A DNA stretch of 64,000 nucleotides from Roseobacter sp. (GCA_002731875.1 PCCY01000021.1:866509-930508); one strand, 5' to 3'. Shown: positions 25,838 through 36,124, numbered from the stretch's first letter. Translations and numbers: made by a program. The notes: a model not told the origin generated them from the letters alone.

Positions 25838-26770
25838 TCACTGGGTGACGAGACCGGCGTTAATCGCGTCTTTTAACGGTACAACGGATATATCCGAGAC
25901 GAGCAGTATTCCGTCCGATTTGACTGTGGCGACCATAAAGCTGTCCATGAACACCAGGTTCTGCCGAGGATCGGAGGGATCGGGAGCAATCTCAATGACC
26001 GGCTGGATGCCATCAGATCGCTCTTCGTCCCAAATCAACACCAGACTGTCTTTGCTATTTTCGAAATCCAGAATGCTGCTGGGAGAAGATTCCGTCCCAA
26101 GCCCCCGAAAGATGATGTCATCCGCGCCCTCGCCTGCGGTAACTATGTCGCGCGGGCCAGCGATGATGGTGTCATTGCCTCCCCCTCCGTTCAGAAAATC
26201 CTGCCCGGTGTCAGCGCCTTCGCCCGCGATACCGTCTACGATATCGTCGTCCCATCCCCCAAAAAGGGTATCCGCGCCGGGGCCCCCGGTTAAAACGTCG
26301 TTGCCCAACCCTCCCAAGAGAATGTCATCCCCTGGATTACCAAAAAGCATATCGTTTCCGGCCGACCCGTTCACAGTATCATTGCCCGGGCCGCCAAACA
26401 GCGTGTCGTCGTCGTTGTGACCGAACAGTCTGTCGTTTCCAGCTTGACCCTTAACAACGTCAAAGCCATCCCCCCCGTGCACCAGGTCATCGCCCATGCC
26501 CCCCCCGATGGTATCGTTCCCGGCGTCACCCCAGACTGTGTCTTCACCGGCGTTGCCATAGAGGGTGTCCCGGCCATCATAACCTGCAATTTGGTCATCA
26601 TTCACCGTGCCGATCAATTCGTCGGCTTCGGAAGTGCCCGAAATAACATCGCCGCGTGCAGGCGAAAGCGGATCGGGTGGGTCGGGCTCGGTTTCTTCGC
26701 CTGACTCGACATCGATAAAGGCGACGGCACCGACTGTAATAATCCCCATAAGGCCAGCTAAAAACAGCAT
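25838..26770 (-). CDS. RTX-type calcium-binding repeat protein with N-terminal membrane segment
   Basis: The protein has an N-terminal hydrophobic segment (MLFLAGLMGIITVGAVAFI) and then about 14 nonapeptide repeats of the GGxGxDxxx type over residues 60-235 (e.g. GGPGNDTV, GGLGNDVLTGGPGADTLFGG). These bind calcium in a beta-roll. The C-terminal ~75 residues are non-repetitive. I take the ATG at 26770 (310 residues); a longer frame to 26851 is possible. Unlike secreted RTX proteins it has a membrane anchor, and no type I secretion genes are nearby. It may be surface or periplasmic; function is unknown. Confidence 0.75.
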   Translation of the reverse strand: MLFLAGLMGIITVGAVAFIDVESGEETEPDPPDPLSPARGDVISGTSEADELIGTVNDDQIAGYDGRDTLYGNAGEDTVWGDAGNDTIGGGMGDDLVHGGDGFDVVKGQAGNDRLFGHNDDDTLFGGPGNDTVNGSAGNDMLFGNPGDDILLGGLGNDVLTGGPGADTLFGGWDDDIVDGIAGEGADTGQDFLNGGGGNDTIIAGPRDIVTAGEGADDIIFRGLGTESSPSSILDFENSKDSLVLIWDEERSDGIQPVIEIAPDPSDPRQNLVFMDSFMVATVKSDGILLVSDISVVPLKDAINAGLVTQ

Positions 26771-26875
26771 GTGTACCACCACCGGAAAAATTGTGATAAG
26801 TGTGCAGTCTTTGACATACACACGCCCCTGACTCAGCGGCATGCACAGCATTATCGCAGGCGAGTTAATGCCAGC

Positions 26876-27385
26876 CTAAGGTCGCCAGGCGATGGGCGCT
26901 TGAGAGTAGCTGATGTATAGCGGATGTTTCGGGTGACCGGCTTTGGTCAGCCCCAGGTGAAACAGGGGTGCTTTCAGGGATACCATCAAACGGATGACGT
27001 CGGTTTCTCGGTTCAGATGGGTGCCGTGAACCCCCCAAGCAGCTATGACGCAATCCGCCCACGTGACGCCATCGCTTAGCGCCAGGTCGTTGTCGGGGCC
27101 GATCGGCTCGGCTGCTTGGCGCATCAATCGTGGGTGGGTCTCACGCCAAGCAAAGATGTTCGTCACCTGAAACGCGCCATAGCCAAGTGTGCGCGCGCGC
27201 CTCTCGCACCGTTCTACGGTCGGGTCGTTTTCAATCTCCGTCGCCCGCGACGGATTAAGCATGACAAACAACACCTTGGGTCTTTGCGGATCCCAGGTGC
27301 GCGCCAGGCTGTAGCGGTATCTTTCGCAGTCTGAATAGATTGCAGTGGAAGGCGCATCGCCTTTGGTATGGGTGCGAATGATCAT
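26876..27385 (-). CDS. DUF1643 protein
   Basis: This 169-residue protein has the DUF1643 core: RYSLARTWD, VLFVMLNPSRATEIENDPTVERCERRA (residues 38-64, quoted here only in outline) and CVIAAWGVHG, ending HPLYISYSQAPIAW. The family is widespread and uncharacterised; its NPS-A-xx-NDPT motif suggests a conserved binding site. It starts two bases after the truB stop, so it is very probably co-transcribed with truB. No link to tRNA modification is established. Confidence 0.85.
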   Translation of the reverse strand: MIIRTHTKGDAPSTAIYSDCERYRYSLARTWDPQRPKVLFVMLNPSRATEIENDPTVERCERRARTLGYGAFQVTNIFAWRETHPRLMRQAAEPIGPDNDLALSDGVTWADCVIAAWGVHGTHLNRETDVIRLMVSLKAPLFHLGLTKAGHPKHPLYISYSQAPIAWRP

Positions 27386-27387
27386 CG

Positions 27388-28299
27388 CTACTGCGAAACG
27401 TTGAAAACTCGGGTTGGGTGCAATTCGCCGGCTTTATACCTCCCGACGGCAACGGCTCGCCCCTCGAAAGAAGCCCATGCCTCATCGCCGTATTCAACGC
27501 CATCAGCCAAGACCATGCCGGGGTTGCCGTTACGCAGACGTGCCGCGCCCTGGGCCGTTGCTTTGACTTCGGGCAAATCCTGAAGCCCGTGCTCAAGAGG
27601 CAGTAAATGAGTGTCCAGAGCATCTGTCCGTGCCATGGCTTCAATCTGCTCCATCGTCAACGCGTCTGCGACCTCGAATGGTCCGGACCAGACGCGCCGC
27701 AAATCGCGTACATGCGCCAGACAACCCAAGACCTGCCCAAGGTCTCGGGCAATGGACCTGACATAGCCGCCCTTTCCACATACCATCTCCAGCGTGGCAT
27801 GATCGGCATCGGGGCGGTCGATCAGCAACAGGCACTCCACCCATAGGGGCCGGGCCGCAAGCTCCATGGTTTCGCCATCACGGGCCCGCTTATAGGCTCG
27901 TTGACCGTCAATTTTCACCGCCGAAAATTGAGGTGGAACCTGTTCGATATCGCCGATGAAACGTGCCAACGCTTCCTTGATCATCTCGTCAGTCGGTCGC
28001 AACTCGGTCGTCGCAAGGATCTCGCCAGCCGCATCATCGGTGTTGGTCGCTATGCCAAGGCGCACAGTAAATTCATAGGCTTTCAGAGCGTCGGTGATAT
28101 AGGGCACCGTTTTGGTCGCCTCGCCCAAGGCGATCGCCAGAACTCCCGTGGCGTCAGGGTCCAGTGTCCCGGCATGACCGGCTTTTGTGGCATTAAGCGC
28201 CCAGCGAACCTTGTTGACCACGGTGGTCGAAGTCGGGCCAACGGGTTTATCCACGACCAACCAGCCCGAAATGTCCCGTCCCTTACGTTTACGTGCCAT
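27388..28299 (-). CDS. truB: tRNA pseudouridine(55) synthase
   Basis: TruB converts U55 in the T-loop of nearly all tRNAs to pseudouridine. The sequence shows [17 protein letters not shown] at the N terminus and the catalytic block [16 protein letters not shown] (with the Asp in TLDPDATG), then [13 protein letters not shown] start at the ATG at 28299 (303 residues), where the family begins; an upstream in-frame start at 28374 would add 25 atypical residues. It follows rbfA and a glycosidase gene on the same strand and precedes rpsO, the usual order with insertions. Confidence 0.93.
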   Translation of the reverse strand: MARKRKGRDISGWLVVDKPVGPTSTTVVNKVRWALNATKAGHAGTLDPDATGVLAIALGEATKTVPYITDALKAYEFTVRLGIATNTDDAAGEILATTELRPTDEMIKEALARFIGDIEQVPPQFSAVKIDGQRAYKRARDGETMELAARPLWVECLLLIDRPDADHATLEMVCGKGGYVRSIARDLGQVLGCLAHVRDLRRVWSGPFEVADALTMEQIEAMARTDALDTHLLPLEHGLQDLPEVKATAQGAARLRNGNPGMVLADGVEYGDEAWASFEGRAVAVGRYKAGELHPTRVFNVSQ

Positions 28300-28421
28300 C
28301 TTTTCTGCCTTTGTCCATTTCGCCTGCCTCCTATCAATGTCCAGACCCCAATGCCCATACAGGCTTTGTTCCAAATGGAAAAAAATCCTCGCCGAAGGCC
28401 AAAAAGTTTTTGTGTGGGGGG

Positions 28422-29162
28422 CTATTTCTCGGTAACGACGCCGATAATCGGCCCCAACGCCCCAAAACCCAGATCATTGCGGCTCAGCGACGGGGCTCTC
28501 ATCCTTGAGATGTTGCCATCAAGATAAAGCGCGTTGCGCAGCTTCAGATGATCGCGGAAAAATAACGCGAAATCGTAGAAATTTATCGTATTGTTGGAAA
28601 TCGCAAAGATGGCCTGGGTCCCGTCCGCACTGGTCCCCACGCCGTTTCGCACATACCGCGAGGTACTGTGCTTCAGAAACCGAGGATGTAGCTTGCCGTC
28701 GATGACCAGCATCGGCCCCGATTGCGTCGCGCTTTTACAGTCCGGGTTTTGACTTAAGAAACGTGTTGTCTCGATCACATCGGCACGGTTTCCACGTAAA
28801 CACAGAATACCATTCGGCAACAGCCCGAAATTGCCCGGACCTTCGCTGCTGATGACGCGTTGTAGCTCGCTGCCGTTCTCGAGGTAATACCCGACCGGCG
28901 CGCGGTCATCGTGATACATGCCCGCATTCATGGCAAAGCCCAACTTCTTGCCTTTGGTTTCCAGCGCGGCGTTCAACGTGTTGAAATAACCGTACGGGCT
29001 GCCGTCGGGCGCGTATAAAAACAGCTCCAGCGTATCTTGGGTCAGATCGACAGTGCAGATGTCGAAACTATTCTCCTTGAATGACATGGTCTCGCAGGTT
29101 TCCGCCATCAACGGCACCGGCCCCAGAACCATCAGCAAAATCAGCGATGCCAGCTTCGTCAC
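28422..29162 (-). CDS. secreted phosphodiester glycosidase (NAGPA-domain) family protein
   Basis: The 246-residue protein has a signal peptide (residues 1-20, cleavage after LMA) and a NAGPA-type domain: [48 protein letters not shown] and [19 protein letters not shown]. Related domains cleave phosphodiester-linked GlcNAc or act on envelope sugars, and the bacterial function is largely unknown. It is translationally coupled to rbfA by a four-base overlap and lies between rbfA and truB, where no such gene is normally expected. Confidence 0.82.
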   Translation of the reverse strand: MTKLASLILLMVLGPVPLMAETCETMSFKENSFDICTVDLTQDTLELFLYAPDGSPYGYFNTLNAALETKGKKLGFAMNAGMYHDDRAPVGYYLENGSELQRVISSEGPGNFGLLPNGILCLRGNRADVIETTRFLSQNPDCKSATQSGPMLVIDGKLHPRFLKHSTSRYVRNGVGTSADGTQAIFAISNNTINFYDFALFFRDHLKLRNALYLDGNISRMRAPSLSRNDLGFGALGPIIGVVTEK

Positions 29163-29587
29163 GACTCACCCATGTCTCTATCCGGAGCATCGGCATCGCG
29201 TCGAACCACATCCTGCGCCAGCATCCGGCGTGTGTCGTCCATACGGTCATAGGTTTCGTCCAATTGGAACCGCAGATCGGGCGAATACTTCAAAGCAAGT
29301 TTGCGCGACATCAGCCGGCGCAACTCGCCCTTGTTGCGGGATAACAACTTCAACGCGTCCTGGCGTCCATCCCCCCCCAGCGGCAGCACGTAAGCTGTCG
29401 CGATCTTCAGGTCGGGGGAGGTGCGCACTTCACCGACGGTTATGGACATACGGTTCAGTTCAGGATCGTGGACATCCCCGCGTGCCAAAACTTCCGATAA
29501 CGCGCGACGGATCGTTTCCGCTACCCGAAGCTGCCGTTGTGACGGGCCAGAGCCCTCATGAAACTTGTTCTTTGCCATATCCTTCAT
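29159..29587 (-). CDS. rbfA: 30S ribosome-binding factor A
   Basis: RbfA assists maturation of the 16S rRNA 5' end and the 30S subunit, notably in the cold. The 142-residue product has the KH-like core: [41 protein letters not shown] and the [24 protein letters not shown] block, shown in part. The start may be the ATG at 29587 or the one three codons later at 29578 (MAKNKFHEG), where many homologues begin. It heads the minus-strand rbfA-truB series and diverges from dapB. Confidence 0.93.
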   Translation of the reverse strand: MKDMAKNKFHEGSGPSQRQLRVAETIRRALSEVLARGDVHDPELNRMSITVGEVRTSPDLKIATAYVLPLGGDGRQDALKLLSRNKGELRRLMSRKLALKYSPDLRFQLDETYDRMDDTRRMLAQDVVRRDADAPDRDMGES

Positions 29588-29657
29588 TTAAGGGGTTGTT
29601 GTGGTTTTGCCAAGCAGATCGCCGTGCGCGAGACCCGGAGGCAACAAGGAGACGATC

Positions 29658-30473
29658 ATGAGCGATAAACTTGGGATAACAATTACGGGCGCTTCGGGTC
29701 GAATGGGCCAAATGTTGGTGACGCTGGTTTCCGCCGACGACCGGGTGCGCCTAGTCGGCGCGATTGAACGGGCGGGCCATGAATGGGTCGGCCAGGACAT
29801 CGGCACTGCGATGGGGGGGGCTGCTTTGGGGGTCATCGTTACCGATGACCCGGACGAGGGACTCGCACCGGCGCAAGCGGTAATTGATTTCACCGCTCCC
29901 GAAGCCACGATCGAATTCGCAAATCTGGCCGCCCGCAACAAAATGGTCCATGTGATCGGCACAACCGGCATGTCTGCGGATCAGATCGCCAAGCTGGCTC
30001 CGGCTGCCCGTGATGCGGTGATCATACGGGCAGGTAACATGAGCCTCGGTGTGAACCTGCTGACGCAGCTGACCAAACGCGTGGCCGCAGCACTGGACGA
30101 TGATTTCGACATCGAAATCATCGAGGCGCACCATAATCAGAAAGTAGACGCACCCTCGGGCACGGCTCTCATGCTGGGCGAAGCCGCCGCCGAAGGGCGC
30201 GGCGTAGCGCTTGACGACGTGTCTGACAGGGGCCGGGACGGAATAACCGGGGCGCGAAAGCGCGGAGACATCGGATTTACCGCCATTCGAGGAGGCGACA
30301 TTGTCGGGGAGCACGACGTTCTTTTCGCAGCCACCGGCGAGCGCATCATTCTGCGTCACGTAGCATCGGACCGATCAGTTTTTGCACGCGGAGCCATCAA
30401 GGCGGCCATTTGGGGGCAGGGCAGATCGCCGGGCCAATACGACATGCTCGATGTCTTGGGGTTGCAAGACTGA
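29658..30473 (+). CDS. dapB: 4-hydroxy-tetrahydrodipicolinate reductase
   Basis: DapB reduces HTPA to tetrahydrodipicolinate with NAD(P)H in lysine and diaminopimelate synthesis. The 271-residue enzyme has the Rossmann motif [10 protein letters not shown] (residues 9-18), the active-site block [18 protein letters not shown] (154-171 approximately) and the later [22 protein letters not shown]. The ATG at 29658 is preceded by AAGGAG and is preferred over a longer frame from 29601. An eight-G run occurs early in the gene at about 29813-29820. Confidence 0.96.
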   Translation: MSDKLGITITGASGRMGQMLVTLVSADDRVRLVGAIERAGHEWVGQDIGTAMGGAALGVIVTDDPDEGLAPAQAVIDFTAPEATIEFANLAARNKMVHVIGTTGMSADQIAKLAPAARDAVIIRAGNMSLGVNLLTQLTKRVAAALDDDFDIEIIEAHHNQKVDAPSGTALMLGEAAAEGRGVALDDVSDRGRDGITGARKRGDIGFTAIRGGDIVGEHDVLFAATGERIILRHVASDRSVFARGAIKAAIWGQGRSPGQYDMLDVLGLQD

Positions 30474-30561
30474 CACCCCGTTTGCGGTGATTTCTGAGGC
30501 GGGTTGAAACTAATTCAACGGGTGGGGCGTATATACTTCATAGTCAGCTAGGGAGAATACG

Positions 30562-30918
30562 ATGCGACATCTGTTTTTCACCGCATGCGTGGCCGTTTTC
30601 GCCATGAGCTCCGCAGCCCATGCTGAATATCAGAAGGTCCAAAGCCAAGCAGATTTTATCTCGGTCGTAGATGGCAAGAAGCTTACCCGCCCACTGGTCG
30701 AACTTGAGGTGTCACCTGCCGGTACCATAAGGGGAACCGGTGCAGCCTGGAAGGTTTCCGGAAACTGGGTCTGGAAGGAAGGCTATTTTTGCCGAAGCCT
30801 CGAATGGGGCGATGACGATCTGGGCTACAACTGCCAGGAGGTCGCCGTAAACGGTACCAAAATCCGGTTCACATCGGATAAGGGTACCGGAAAATCGGCC
30901 AGTTTTTCTTTGCGTTGA
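30562..30918 (+). CDS. small secreted protein of unknown function
   Basis: This 118-residue product has a clean signal peptide (MRHLFFTACVAVFAMSSAAHA, cleaved at about residue 21), then a mature ~97-residue domain with VSPAGTIRGTG, WKVSGNWVWKEGYFCRSLEW and a likely disulfide between Cys77 and Cys92 or nearby. GGGAG precedes the ATG. Homologues in related bacteria are, as far as I recall, sometimes labelled dihydrodipicolinate reductase because of the dapB neighbour, but nothing in the sequence resembles that enzyme. Periplasmic, function unknown. Confidence 0.75.
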   Translation: MRHLFFTACVAVFAMSSAAHAEYQKVQSQADFISVVDGKKLTRPLVELEVSPAGTIRGTGAAWKVSGNWVWKEGYFCRSLEWGDDDLGYNCQEVAVNGTKIRFTSDKGTGKSASFSLR

Positions 30919-30991
30919 CGCTGGAATATCTGAGTTGACTGCTCAACCTCGGTGCCCGATCACGGGCTCTCGGCCAGCCGCGCGCTGAGAT

Positions 30992-31270
30992 TCAGAAATC
31001 GACGGCGATTCCCTTTTTCTCCCAATCTCCATACCGCACGGGTTCCGGGCCATCTCGCCCGCCCAATTCGCGTGGCCTTTCGACAGTTCGCGCCTTGGCA
31101 CGGCGTTCTGCTGCCTCTGCCAGCGCCCGTTGCGCCGCCGGTGCCAGCTCTGGCGTGATCAATGGCAGCGGTCCGGGTGACGGCTGCGGCGGCAGATCGG
31201 GTCCGGGTTCCGGGATCGGTGTTGGGTCATGTGGCGGGGGTGGCATCGGGGGCTTACCTGCTTGGTTCAT
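30992..31270 (-). CDS. DUF1674 succinate dehydrogenase assembly factor 4-like protein
   Basis: The C terminus has the DUF1674/SDHAF4 signature RYGDWEKKGIAVDF, preceded by GGRDGPEP. In mitochondria, SDHAF4 binds the flavinylated succinate dehydrogenase subunit and promotes complex II assembly; the bacterial role is presumed similar. The N-terminal half is a proline-rich low-complexity segment. I start at the ATG at 31270 (92 residues), which has AGAGGA upstream; a longer frame reaches 31360. It diverges from the rsmB-like gene, and no sdh genes are in the window. Confidence 0.82.
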   Translation of the reverse strand: MNQAGKPPMPPPPHDPTPIPEPGPDLPPQPSPGPLPLITPELAPAAQRALAEAAERRAKARTVERPRELGGRDGPEPVRYGDWEKKGIAVDF

Positions 31271-31360
31271 TTTCTCATCCTCTTGAGACCACGGTCCCCT
31301 TGATATACGTCGGATACAAGCCCCGACAACCCAGGCACCCTCAGTAAGAAAGCGTTTCAT

Positions 31361-32632
31361 ATGTCAGACACCGGCGTTCAAGCCCGAAGAAGTGCTGTAT
31401 ATCTACTGGATATGATCCTGGGCGAAGATCGTTTGATGTCCGAGCTGTTGGCCGCCGGAGCACTGGATAAGCTGCCCGCGGATGACCGGGCTCGGGCGCA
31501 GCGATTGGCAATGGACACCTTGCGCGGCATGGAGCGTGCAGACCGTATGCTCCAGAAACACCTGTCAAAGTACCCCCCCCTGACCGTGCGCAACGTGTTG
31601 AGGGTGGGCACTATAGAGCTGGCTCAGGGCGGCGCTGCACATGGCGTGGTCAACGCGATGGTCGAACTGGTCGCGACGCACAAGAAGCTGGGTCACCTGA
31701 AAGGTTTGACCAACGCCGTGCTTCGCAAAATCGCCGCTGATGGCCCCGAGGCATGGGCCGCTCTCCGGTCCCCTCGTCTGCCCAAATGGCTTCGCGGCCC
31801 TTTGAGCGAAGCGTGGGGACCAGAGGCGATTTCCGGTATAGAAGCCTCGCATTTTGCGGGAGCCCCCCTAGACCTGACCGCCAAGAAAGACCCCGAAGCA
31901 TTGGCGGCGGCGGTCGGCGGAGGGGTGCTGCCCACCGGGTCGGTCCGGGTCGCTGATGCAGGGCAGGTTACCATGATGCCCGGCTTTGCCGAAGGCGACT
32001 GGTGGGTTCAGGATGCCGCAGCCGCTCTGCCGGTGAAAATTTTGGCACCACAAAAGGGCGAGTCGGTGCTTGACCTATGCGCCGCCCCTGGTGGCAAAAC
32101 CATGCAACTGGCGGCGGCAGGGGCTCAGGTCACGGCGGTTGATAATTCCGGACAACGCATGCAGCGCCTGAAAGAGAACTTGGCGCGGGTTCATTTGCCC
32201 GCCAAAACAATCGTTTCAGACGCCCGTGAAATTGAGGGTGAATTCGATGCGATCCTGCTGGATGCGCCTTGTTCCGCAACGGGCACAATCCGGCGTCACC
32301 CTGATCTGCCCTATGCAAAGGATGGATCGGAATTCGCCGATCTGATTGATCTTCAGGCGGATTTGATCGACCACGCGTGGCGTTCGCTTCGCCCCGGGGG
32401 GCGTCTGATTTTCTGTACCTGTTCGCTTTTGCCGGACGAGGGAGAGGTTCAGGTTGATGAAGCGCTCGAGCGGCACCCAGACATGCACGTCGACAAAGAC
32501 GCGGTGTTGGTTGCCGGCGTCGACCCCAATTGGGCAACGACCGAAGGCGGCCTCCGCTTGCGGCCTGATTACTGGTCCGACCTGGGAGGAATGGATGGCT
32601 TTTACATCGCGAGCTTGCGTAAATCCGTTTAG
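31361..32632 (+). CDS. rsmB: RsmB/NOP-family 16S rRNA (cytosine) methyltransferase
   Basis: The 423-residue protein has an N-terminal NusB-like helical domain (about 1-130) and a C-terminal SAM-dependent m5C methyltransferase domain with CAAPGGKTMQL (SAM loop), LDAPCSATG and the catalytic cysteine in FCTCSLLPDEGE. RsmB methylates C967 of 16S rRNA, and the target here is assumed by architecture. A run of eight C residues lies near 31573-31580. It starts a plus-strand series with the heparinase-like gene, purH and lspA. Confidence 0.88.
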   Translation: MSDTGVQARRSAVYLLDMILGEDRLMSELLAAGALDKLPADDRARAQRLAMDTLRGMERADRMLQKHLSKYPPLTVRNVLRVGTIELAQGGAAHGVVNAMVELVATHKKLGHLKGLTNAVLRKIAADGPEAWAALRSPRLPKWLRGPLSEAWGPEAISGIEASHFAGAPLDLTAKKDPEALAAAVGGGVLPTGSVRVADAGQVTMMPGFAEGDWWVQDAAAALPVKILAPQKGESVLDLCAAPGGKTMQLAAAGAQVTAVDNSGQRMQRLKENLARVHLPAKTIVSDAREIEGEFDAILLDAPCSATGTIRRHPDLPYAKDGSEFADLIDLQADLIDHAWRSLRPGGRLIFCTCSLLPDEGEVQVDEALERHPDMHVDKDAVLVAGVDPNWATTEGGLRLRPDYWSDLGGMDGFYIASLRKSV

Positions 32633-32755
32633 AAGAGTGTCTGCACAAACGTGAAATGCCCGCACGTGGTCTTACCATTGCCAAAATGCGGTGACTCGGG
32701 TGCGAACAAGGGCTAACATCCCTCAAACGCCAGCAGAGCGTACAAGGGCAGCCGC

Positions 32756-34504
32756 ATGATAAACAAAAGATTCCATGCGCGAAAGACGCGCTTTTTGAAC
32801 CATTGGCACGCGCGTGCGGCGACCAGAACGCGTGCGCAGGGCAAGGGATTCGTTTCCTCACCCGAACCGCGCACTATCGGGTCATTCGCCCGTGGACGTC
32901 AGTTAATCGCCGGAAACCTTTTGTTTGCCGGAAGTCTGATCGAGGCAGCCCCCGATCAGATCGTATGGGACGTAGCGGCCCCCGCGCGTGAATTTGCACA
33001 GGAGCTGCATGGTTTTGCATGGTTGGACGACCTGGCCGCCGTCGGCGACATTCGCGCCCGTGAAACAGCACAGCGCTGGTTGTGGGGATGGATCAACGCC
33101 TTTGGCAAGGGACGGGGCATCGGCTGGACCCCCGACCTGACTGGTCGCCGCCTGATTCGATGGATCAATCACGCATTGTTTCTGCTACGCGGTACCTCGC
33201 AGGATAAAAGCGACGTTTTCTATCGTTCGTTGGTAGAGCAAACCGATTTCCTATCGCGGCGCTGGCATGTTGCAGCGCCCGGCTTGCCGCGTTTCGAAGC
33301 GCTGACCGGGCTGATATACGCCGGGCTTTCGCTGGAGGGACAAGAGACCCGCGCAGACCCAGCGATCAGGGCACTTGCACGAGAATGCGAATCCCAGATC
33401 GACGAACAGGGCGGGTTGCCGACACGGAACCCAGAGGAGCTGTTGCAGGTATTCACGCTGTTGACATGGGCCGCCGCCGCGCTGAGCGACGCAGGGCGTG
33501 GGGCCCCCAAAGCTCATATGGCCGCGATCGAACGCATCGCACCAACCTTGCGCACCTTGCGTCATACCGACGGCGGTCTGGCACGTTTTCACGGCGGCGG
33601 AAGGGGGGCGGAAGGCTGGCTGGACCATGCGCTGGCGACGGCCAAGGTCAAAACCAGACAACCTGACGGGCTGTCGATGGGGTACGCACGTTTGTCCGCA
33701 GGGCGAACCAGTTTGATTATCGACGCCAGCCCGCCGCCCGACGGCATTGCGTCAAACAATGCGCACGCATCGACCCTTGCCTTCGAGTTGACCAGCGGCA
33801 GGCGACCCTTGGTGGTCAACTGCGGATCCGGTGCCTCGTTCGGGCCTGCATGGCGGCGGGCGGGTCGCGCGACCCCCTCGCATTCCGGGCTTTCGCTGGG
33901 CGGGTTCTCTAGCGCAAGGCTGGCACCTGCGGATAAGCACACCGGCGGCGAATCGTTGATTGCGGCCCCCACCTATGTGCCGGTGGAAATTGGTGCGATC
34001 AGCGACGGGACCCGATTTCAGGGGGGGCACAACGGGTATGTCGCCGGCTTTGGATTAACCCACGCGCGCCTGATCGAGCTTAGCCATGACGGACGCGGTG
34101 TTGCCGGAGAAGACATGTTGCTGGCGATGGACGACGCGGACCGGCGTCGGTTCGACCGCGAGATGGACGCCGCCAAGCTCAAGGGCGTGCCGTTCGAGAT
34201 TCGGTTTCACCTGCACCCCGACGTCGATGCCACCGTCGATCTGGGCGGGGCCGCTATTTCGATGGCATTGAAAAGCGGCGAAATATGGGTTTTTCGTCAT
34301 GATGGCATTCACAAGCTGTCCTTGGAACCAAGCGTTTACCTCGAGCGGAATCGTTTAAAACCACGGGCTTCGTTGCAAATCCTGCTGAGCGGCCGCGCCA
34401 TGGGGCATGCAACGCGGGTCAGGTGGTCCTTGTCGAAAGCGCAGGAAACTGCGATTGGCGTGCGAGATCTATCGCTAGACGATCCATATGATGACCAAGA
34501 CTGA
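32756..34504 (+). CDS. heparinase II/III-like protein
   Basis: The 582-residue protein has an N-terminal alpha/alpha-toroid (GRQLIAGNLLFAGSLIE at about 48, W-rich helices to 250) and a C-terminal beta-sandwich Hepar_II_III domain containing NCGSGASFGPAWRRAGRA and PSHSGLSLGGFSSA. Such enzymes cleave uronic-acid polysaccharides, but the alphaproteobacterial versions beside purH are uncharacterised and lack a signal peptide here. The ATG has AAGGG upstream. It is 16 bases from purH on the same strand. Confidence 0.85.
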   Translation: MINKRFHARKTRFLNHWHARAATRTRAQGKGFVSSPEPRTIGSFARGRQLIAGNLLFAGSLIEAAPDQIVWDVAAPAREFAQELHGFAWLDDLAAVGDIRARETAQRWLWGWINAFGKGRGIGWTPDLTGRRLIRWINHALFLLRGTSQDKSDVFYRSLVEQTDFLSRRWHVAAPGLPRFEALTGLIYAGLSLEGQETRADPAIRALARECESQIDEQGGLPTRNPEELLQVFTLLTWAAAALSDAGRGAPKAHMAAIERIAPTLRTLRHTDGGLARFHGGGRGAEGWLDHALATAKVKTRQPDGLSMGYARLSAGRTSLIIDASPPPDGIASNNAHASTLAFELTSGRRPLVVNCGSGASFGPAWRRAGRATPSHSGLSLGGFSSARLAPADKHTGGESLIAAPTYVPVEIGAISDGTRFQGGHNGYVAGFGLTHARLIELSHDGRGVAGEDMLLAMDDADRRRFDREMDAAKLKGVPFEIRFHLHPDVDATVDLGGAAISMALKSGEIWVFRHDGIHKLSLEPSVYLERNRLKPRASLQILLSGRAMGHATRVRWSLSKAQETAIGVRDLSLDDPYDDQD

Positions 34505-34520
34505 CTAAAGGAACCTTCCA

Positions 34521-36107
34521 ATGCCCGACCTGTATCCCGTTTCCCGTGCGCTTCTTTCGGTGTCTGACAAGACCGGTCTGGTCGAACTGGGACAAGCGCT
34601 CGCCGCTCACGGAGTGGAGTTGCTGAGCACCGGAGGGACAGCAAAGGCGCTGCGCGATGCCGGGCTTGAGGTCAGGGATGTCGCCGACGTGACCGGCTTT
34701 CCCGAAATGATGGACGGTCGGGTCAAGACGCTGCACCCGGTGGTACATGGTGGTCTGCTGGCGCTGCGTGACAATGATGATCACGTCGCAGCGATGGATC
34801 AGCACGATATCAGCGCAATCGATCTGGTTGTCGTTAACCTTTACCCGTTCGAGGAAACCGTCGCCAAGGGGGCAGGCTATGCCGAAGTGATCGAGAATAT
34901 CGATATTGGCGGACCGGCGATGATCCGCTCTGCCGCCAAGAACCACGGCTTTGTCAATGTGATCGTCGATGTGGATGATTATGCCGCTGTAATCACCGAA
35001 CTCGCTGAAAACAATGGCCAAACCCGATATGCGCTGCGGCAACGGTTGGCGCAGACCGCTTATGCCCGCACTGCGGCATATGACGCGGCCGTCAGTACCT
35101 GGATGGCAGAGCAGGTTGGCCAAACCCCTCGCCGCCGGACCTTTGGTGGCACTCTTGCGCAGACCCTTCGCTATGGTGAAAACCCGCACCAACAGGCCGC
35201 GTTCTACACCGATGGTTCCGATCGTCCGGGCGTCGCCACGGCGACCCAGCATCAGGGCAAGGAACTGTCTTATAACAACATTAACGATACCGATGCCGCC
35301 TTTGAACTGGTCAGCGAGTTTGACCCGGCCCAAGGCCCGGCCTGTGCGATTATCAAGCACGCCAACCCGTGTGGGGTCGCGCGGGGCACATCAATGGTTG
35401 AGGCATACACCCGGGCCTTCGATTGCGACCGGACCAGCGCGTTTGGGGGCATCATTGCCTTGAACCAGACCTTGGATGCGGAAACAGCCGACGCGATCAG
35501 CGCGATCTTTACCGAAGTTGTCATCGCACCGGGTGCAACCGCCGAGGCAATGGAGATCTTCAGCAAGAAGAAGAACTTGCGTTTGTTGACCACCAATGGG
35601 CTGGCCGATCCGTCGGCTGCATCGCTCACGTATCGGCAGGTGTCGGGCGGATACCTTGTTCAGGACAAGGATGTGGGGCGCATCACCGCAGACGACCTGA
35701 AGGTTGTCACGAAACGTCAGCCCACCGATCAGGAACTATCCGATCTGATGTTTGCCTGGACCGTCGCCAAACACGTCAAATCCAACGCCATTATCTACGT
35801 CAAGGACGGGGCCACCGTCGGAGTCGGTGCCGGCCAGATGAGCCGGGTAGACAGCACGCGCATAGCTGCGCGCAAAGCAATCGACATGGCCGAAGCAATG
35901 GGGTTGCCTGCCCCGTTGACCCAAGGTTCTGTCGTGGCTTCGGACGCGTTCTTTCCCTTTGCGGACGGTTTGATCACCGCAGCAGAAGCTGGGGCTACGG
36001 CGTTGATCCAGCCCGGTGGGTCGATGCGCGATGATGAAGTCATCGCGGCGGCTGACGAAGCCGGGCTTGCCATGATGTTCACCAACATGCGCCATTTCCG
36101 GCACTAA
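34521..36107 (+). CDS. purH: bifunctional AICAR formyltransferase / IMP cyclohydrolase
   Basis: PurH carries out the last two steps of IMP synthesis. The 528-residue protein has the N-terminal cyclohydrolase (MGS-like) domain with [27 protein letters not shown] and [11 protein letters not shown], then the transformylase domain with KHANPCGVA and [20 protein letters not shown] lies before the ATG. The length is that of complete enzymes. It is followed after 17 bases by lspA. Confidence 0.97.
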   Translation: MPDLYPVSRALLSVSDKTGLVELGQALAAHGVELLSTGGTAKALRDAGLEVRDVADVTGFPEMMDGRVKTLHPVVHGGLLALRDNDDHVAAMDQHDISAIDLVVVNLYPFEETVAKGAGYAEVIENIDIGGPAMIRSAAKNHGFVNVIVDVDDYAAVITELAENNGQTRYALRQRLAQTAYARTAAYDAAVSTWMAEQVGQTPRRRTFGGTLAQTLRYGENPHQQAAFYTDGSDRPGVATATQHQGKELSYNNINDTDAAFELVSEFDPAQGPACAIIKHANPCGVARGTSMVEAYTRAFDCDRTSAFGGIIALNQTLDAETADAISAIFTEVVIAPGATAEAMEIFSKKKNLRLLTTNGLADPSAASLTYRQVSGGYLVQDKDVGRITADDLKVVTKRQPTDQELSDLMFAWTVAKHVKSNAIIYVKDGATVGVGAGQMSRVDSTRIAARKAIDMAEAMGLPAPLTQGSVVASDAFFPFADGLITAAEAGATALIQPGGSMRDDEVIAAADEAGLAMMFTNMRHFRH

Positions 36108-36124
36108 GGATTGGGACCCTCGTA

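Noticed and set aside
26100..26640. Tandem repeat-like DNA that could suggest a satellite or CRISPR array
   Set aside because: The periodicity is 27 bases and encodes the nine-residue RTX repeats; units diverge and there are no constant repeats with unique spacers.
28422..29162. Recent horizontal transfer of the glycosidase gene between rbfA and truB
   Set aside because: Apart from its odd location, base composition looks like its neighbours and no mobile-element remnants or repeats flank it.
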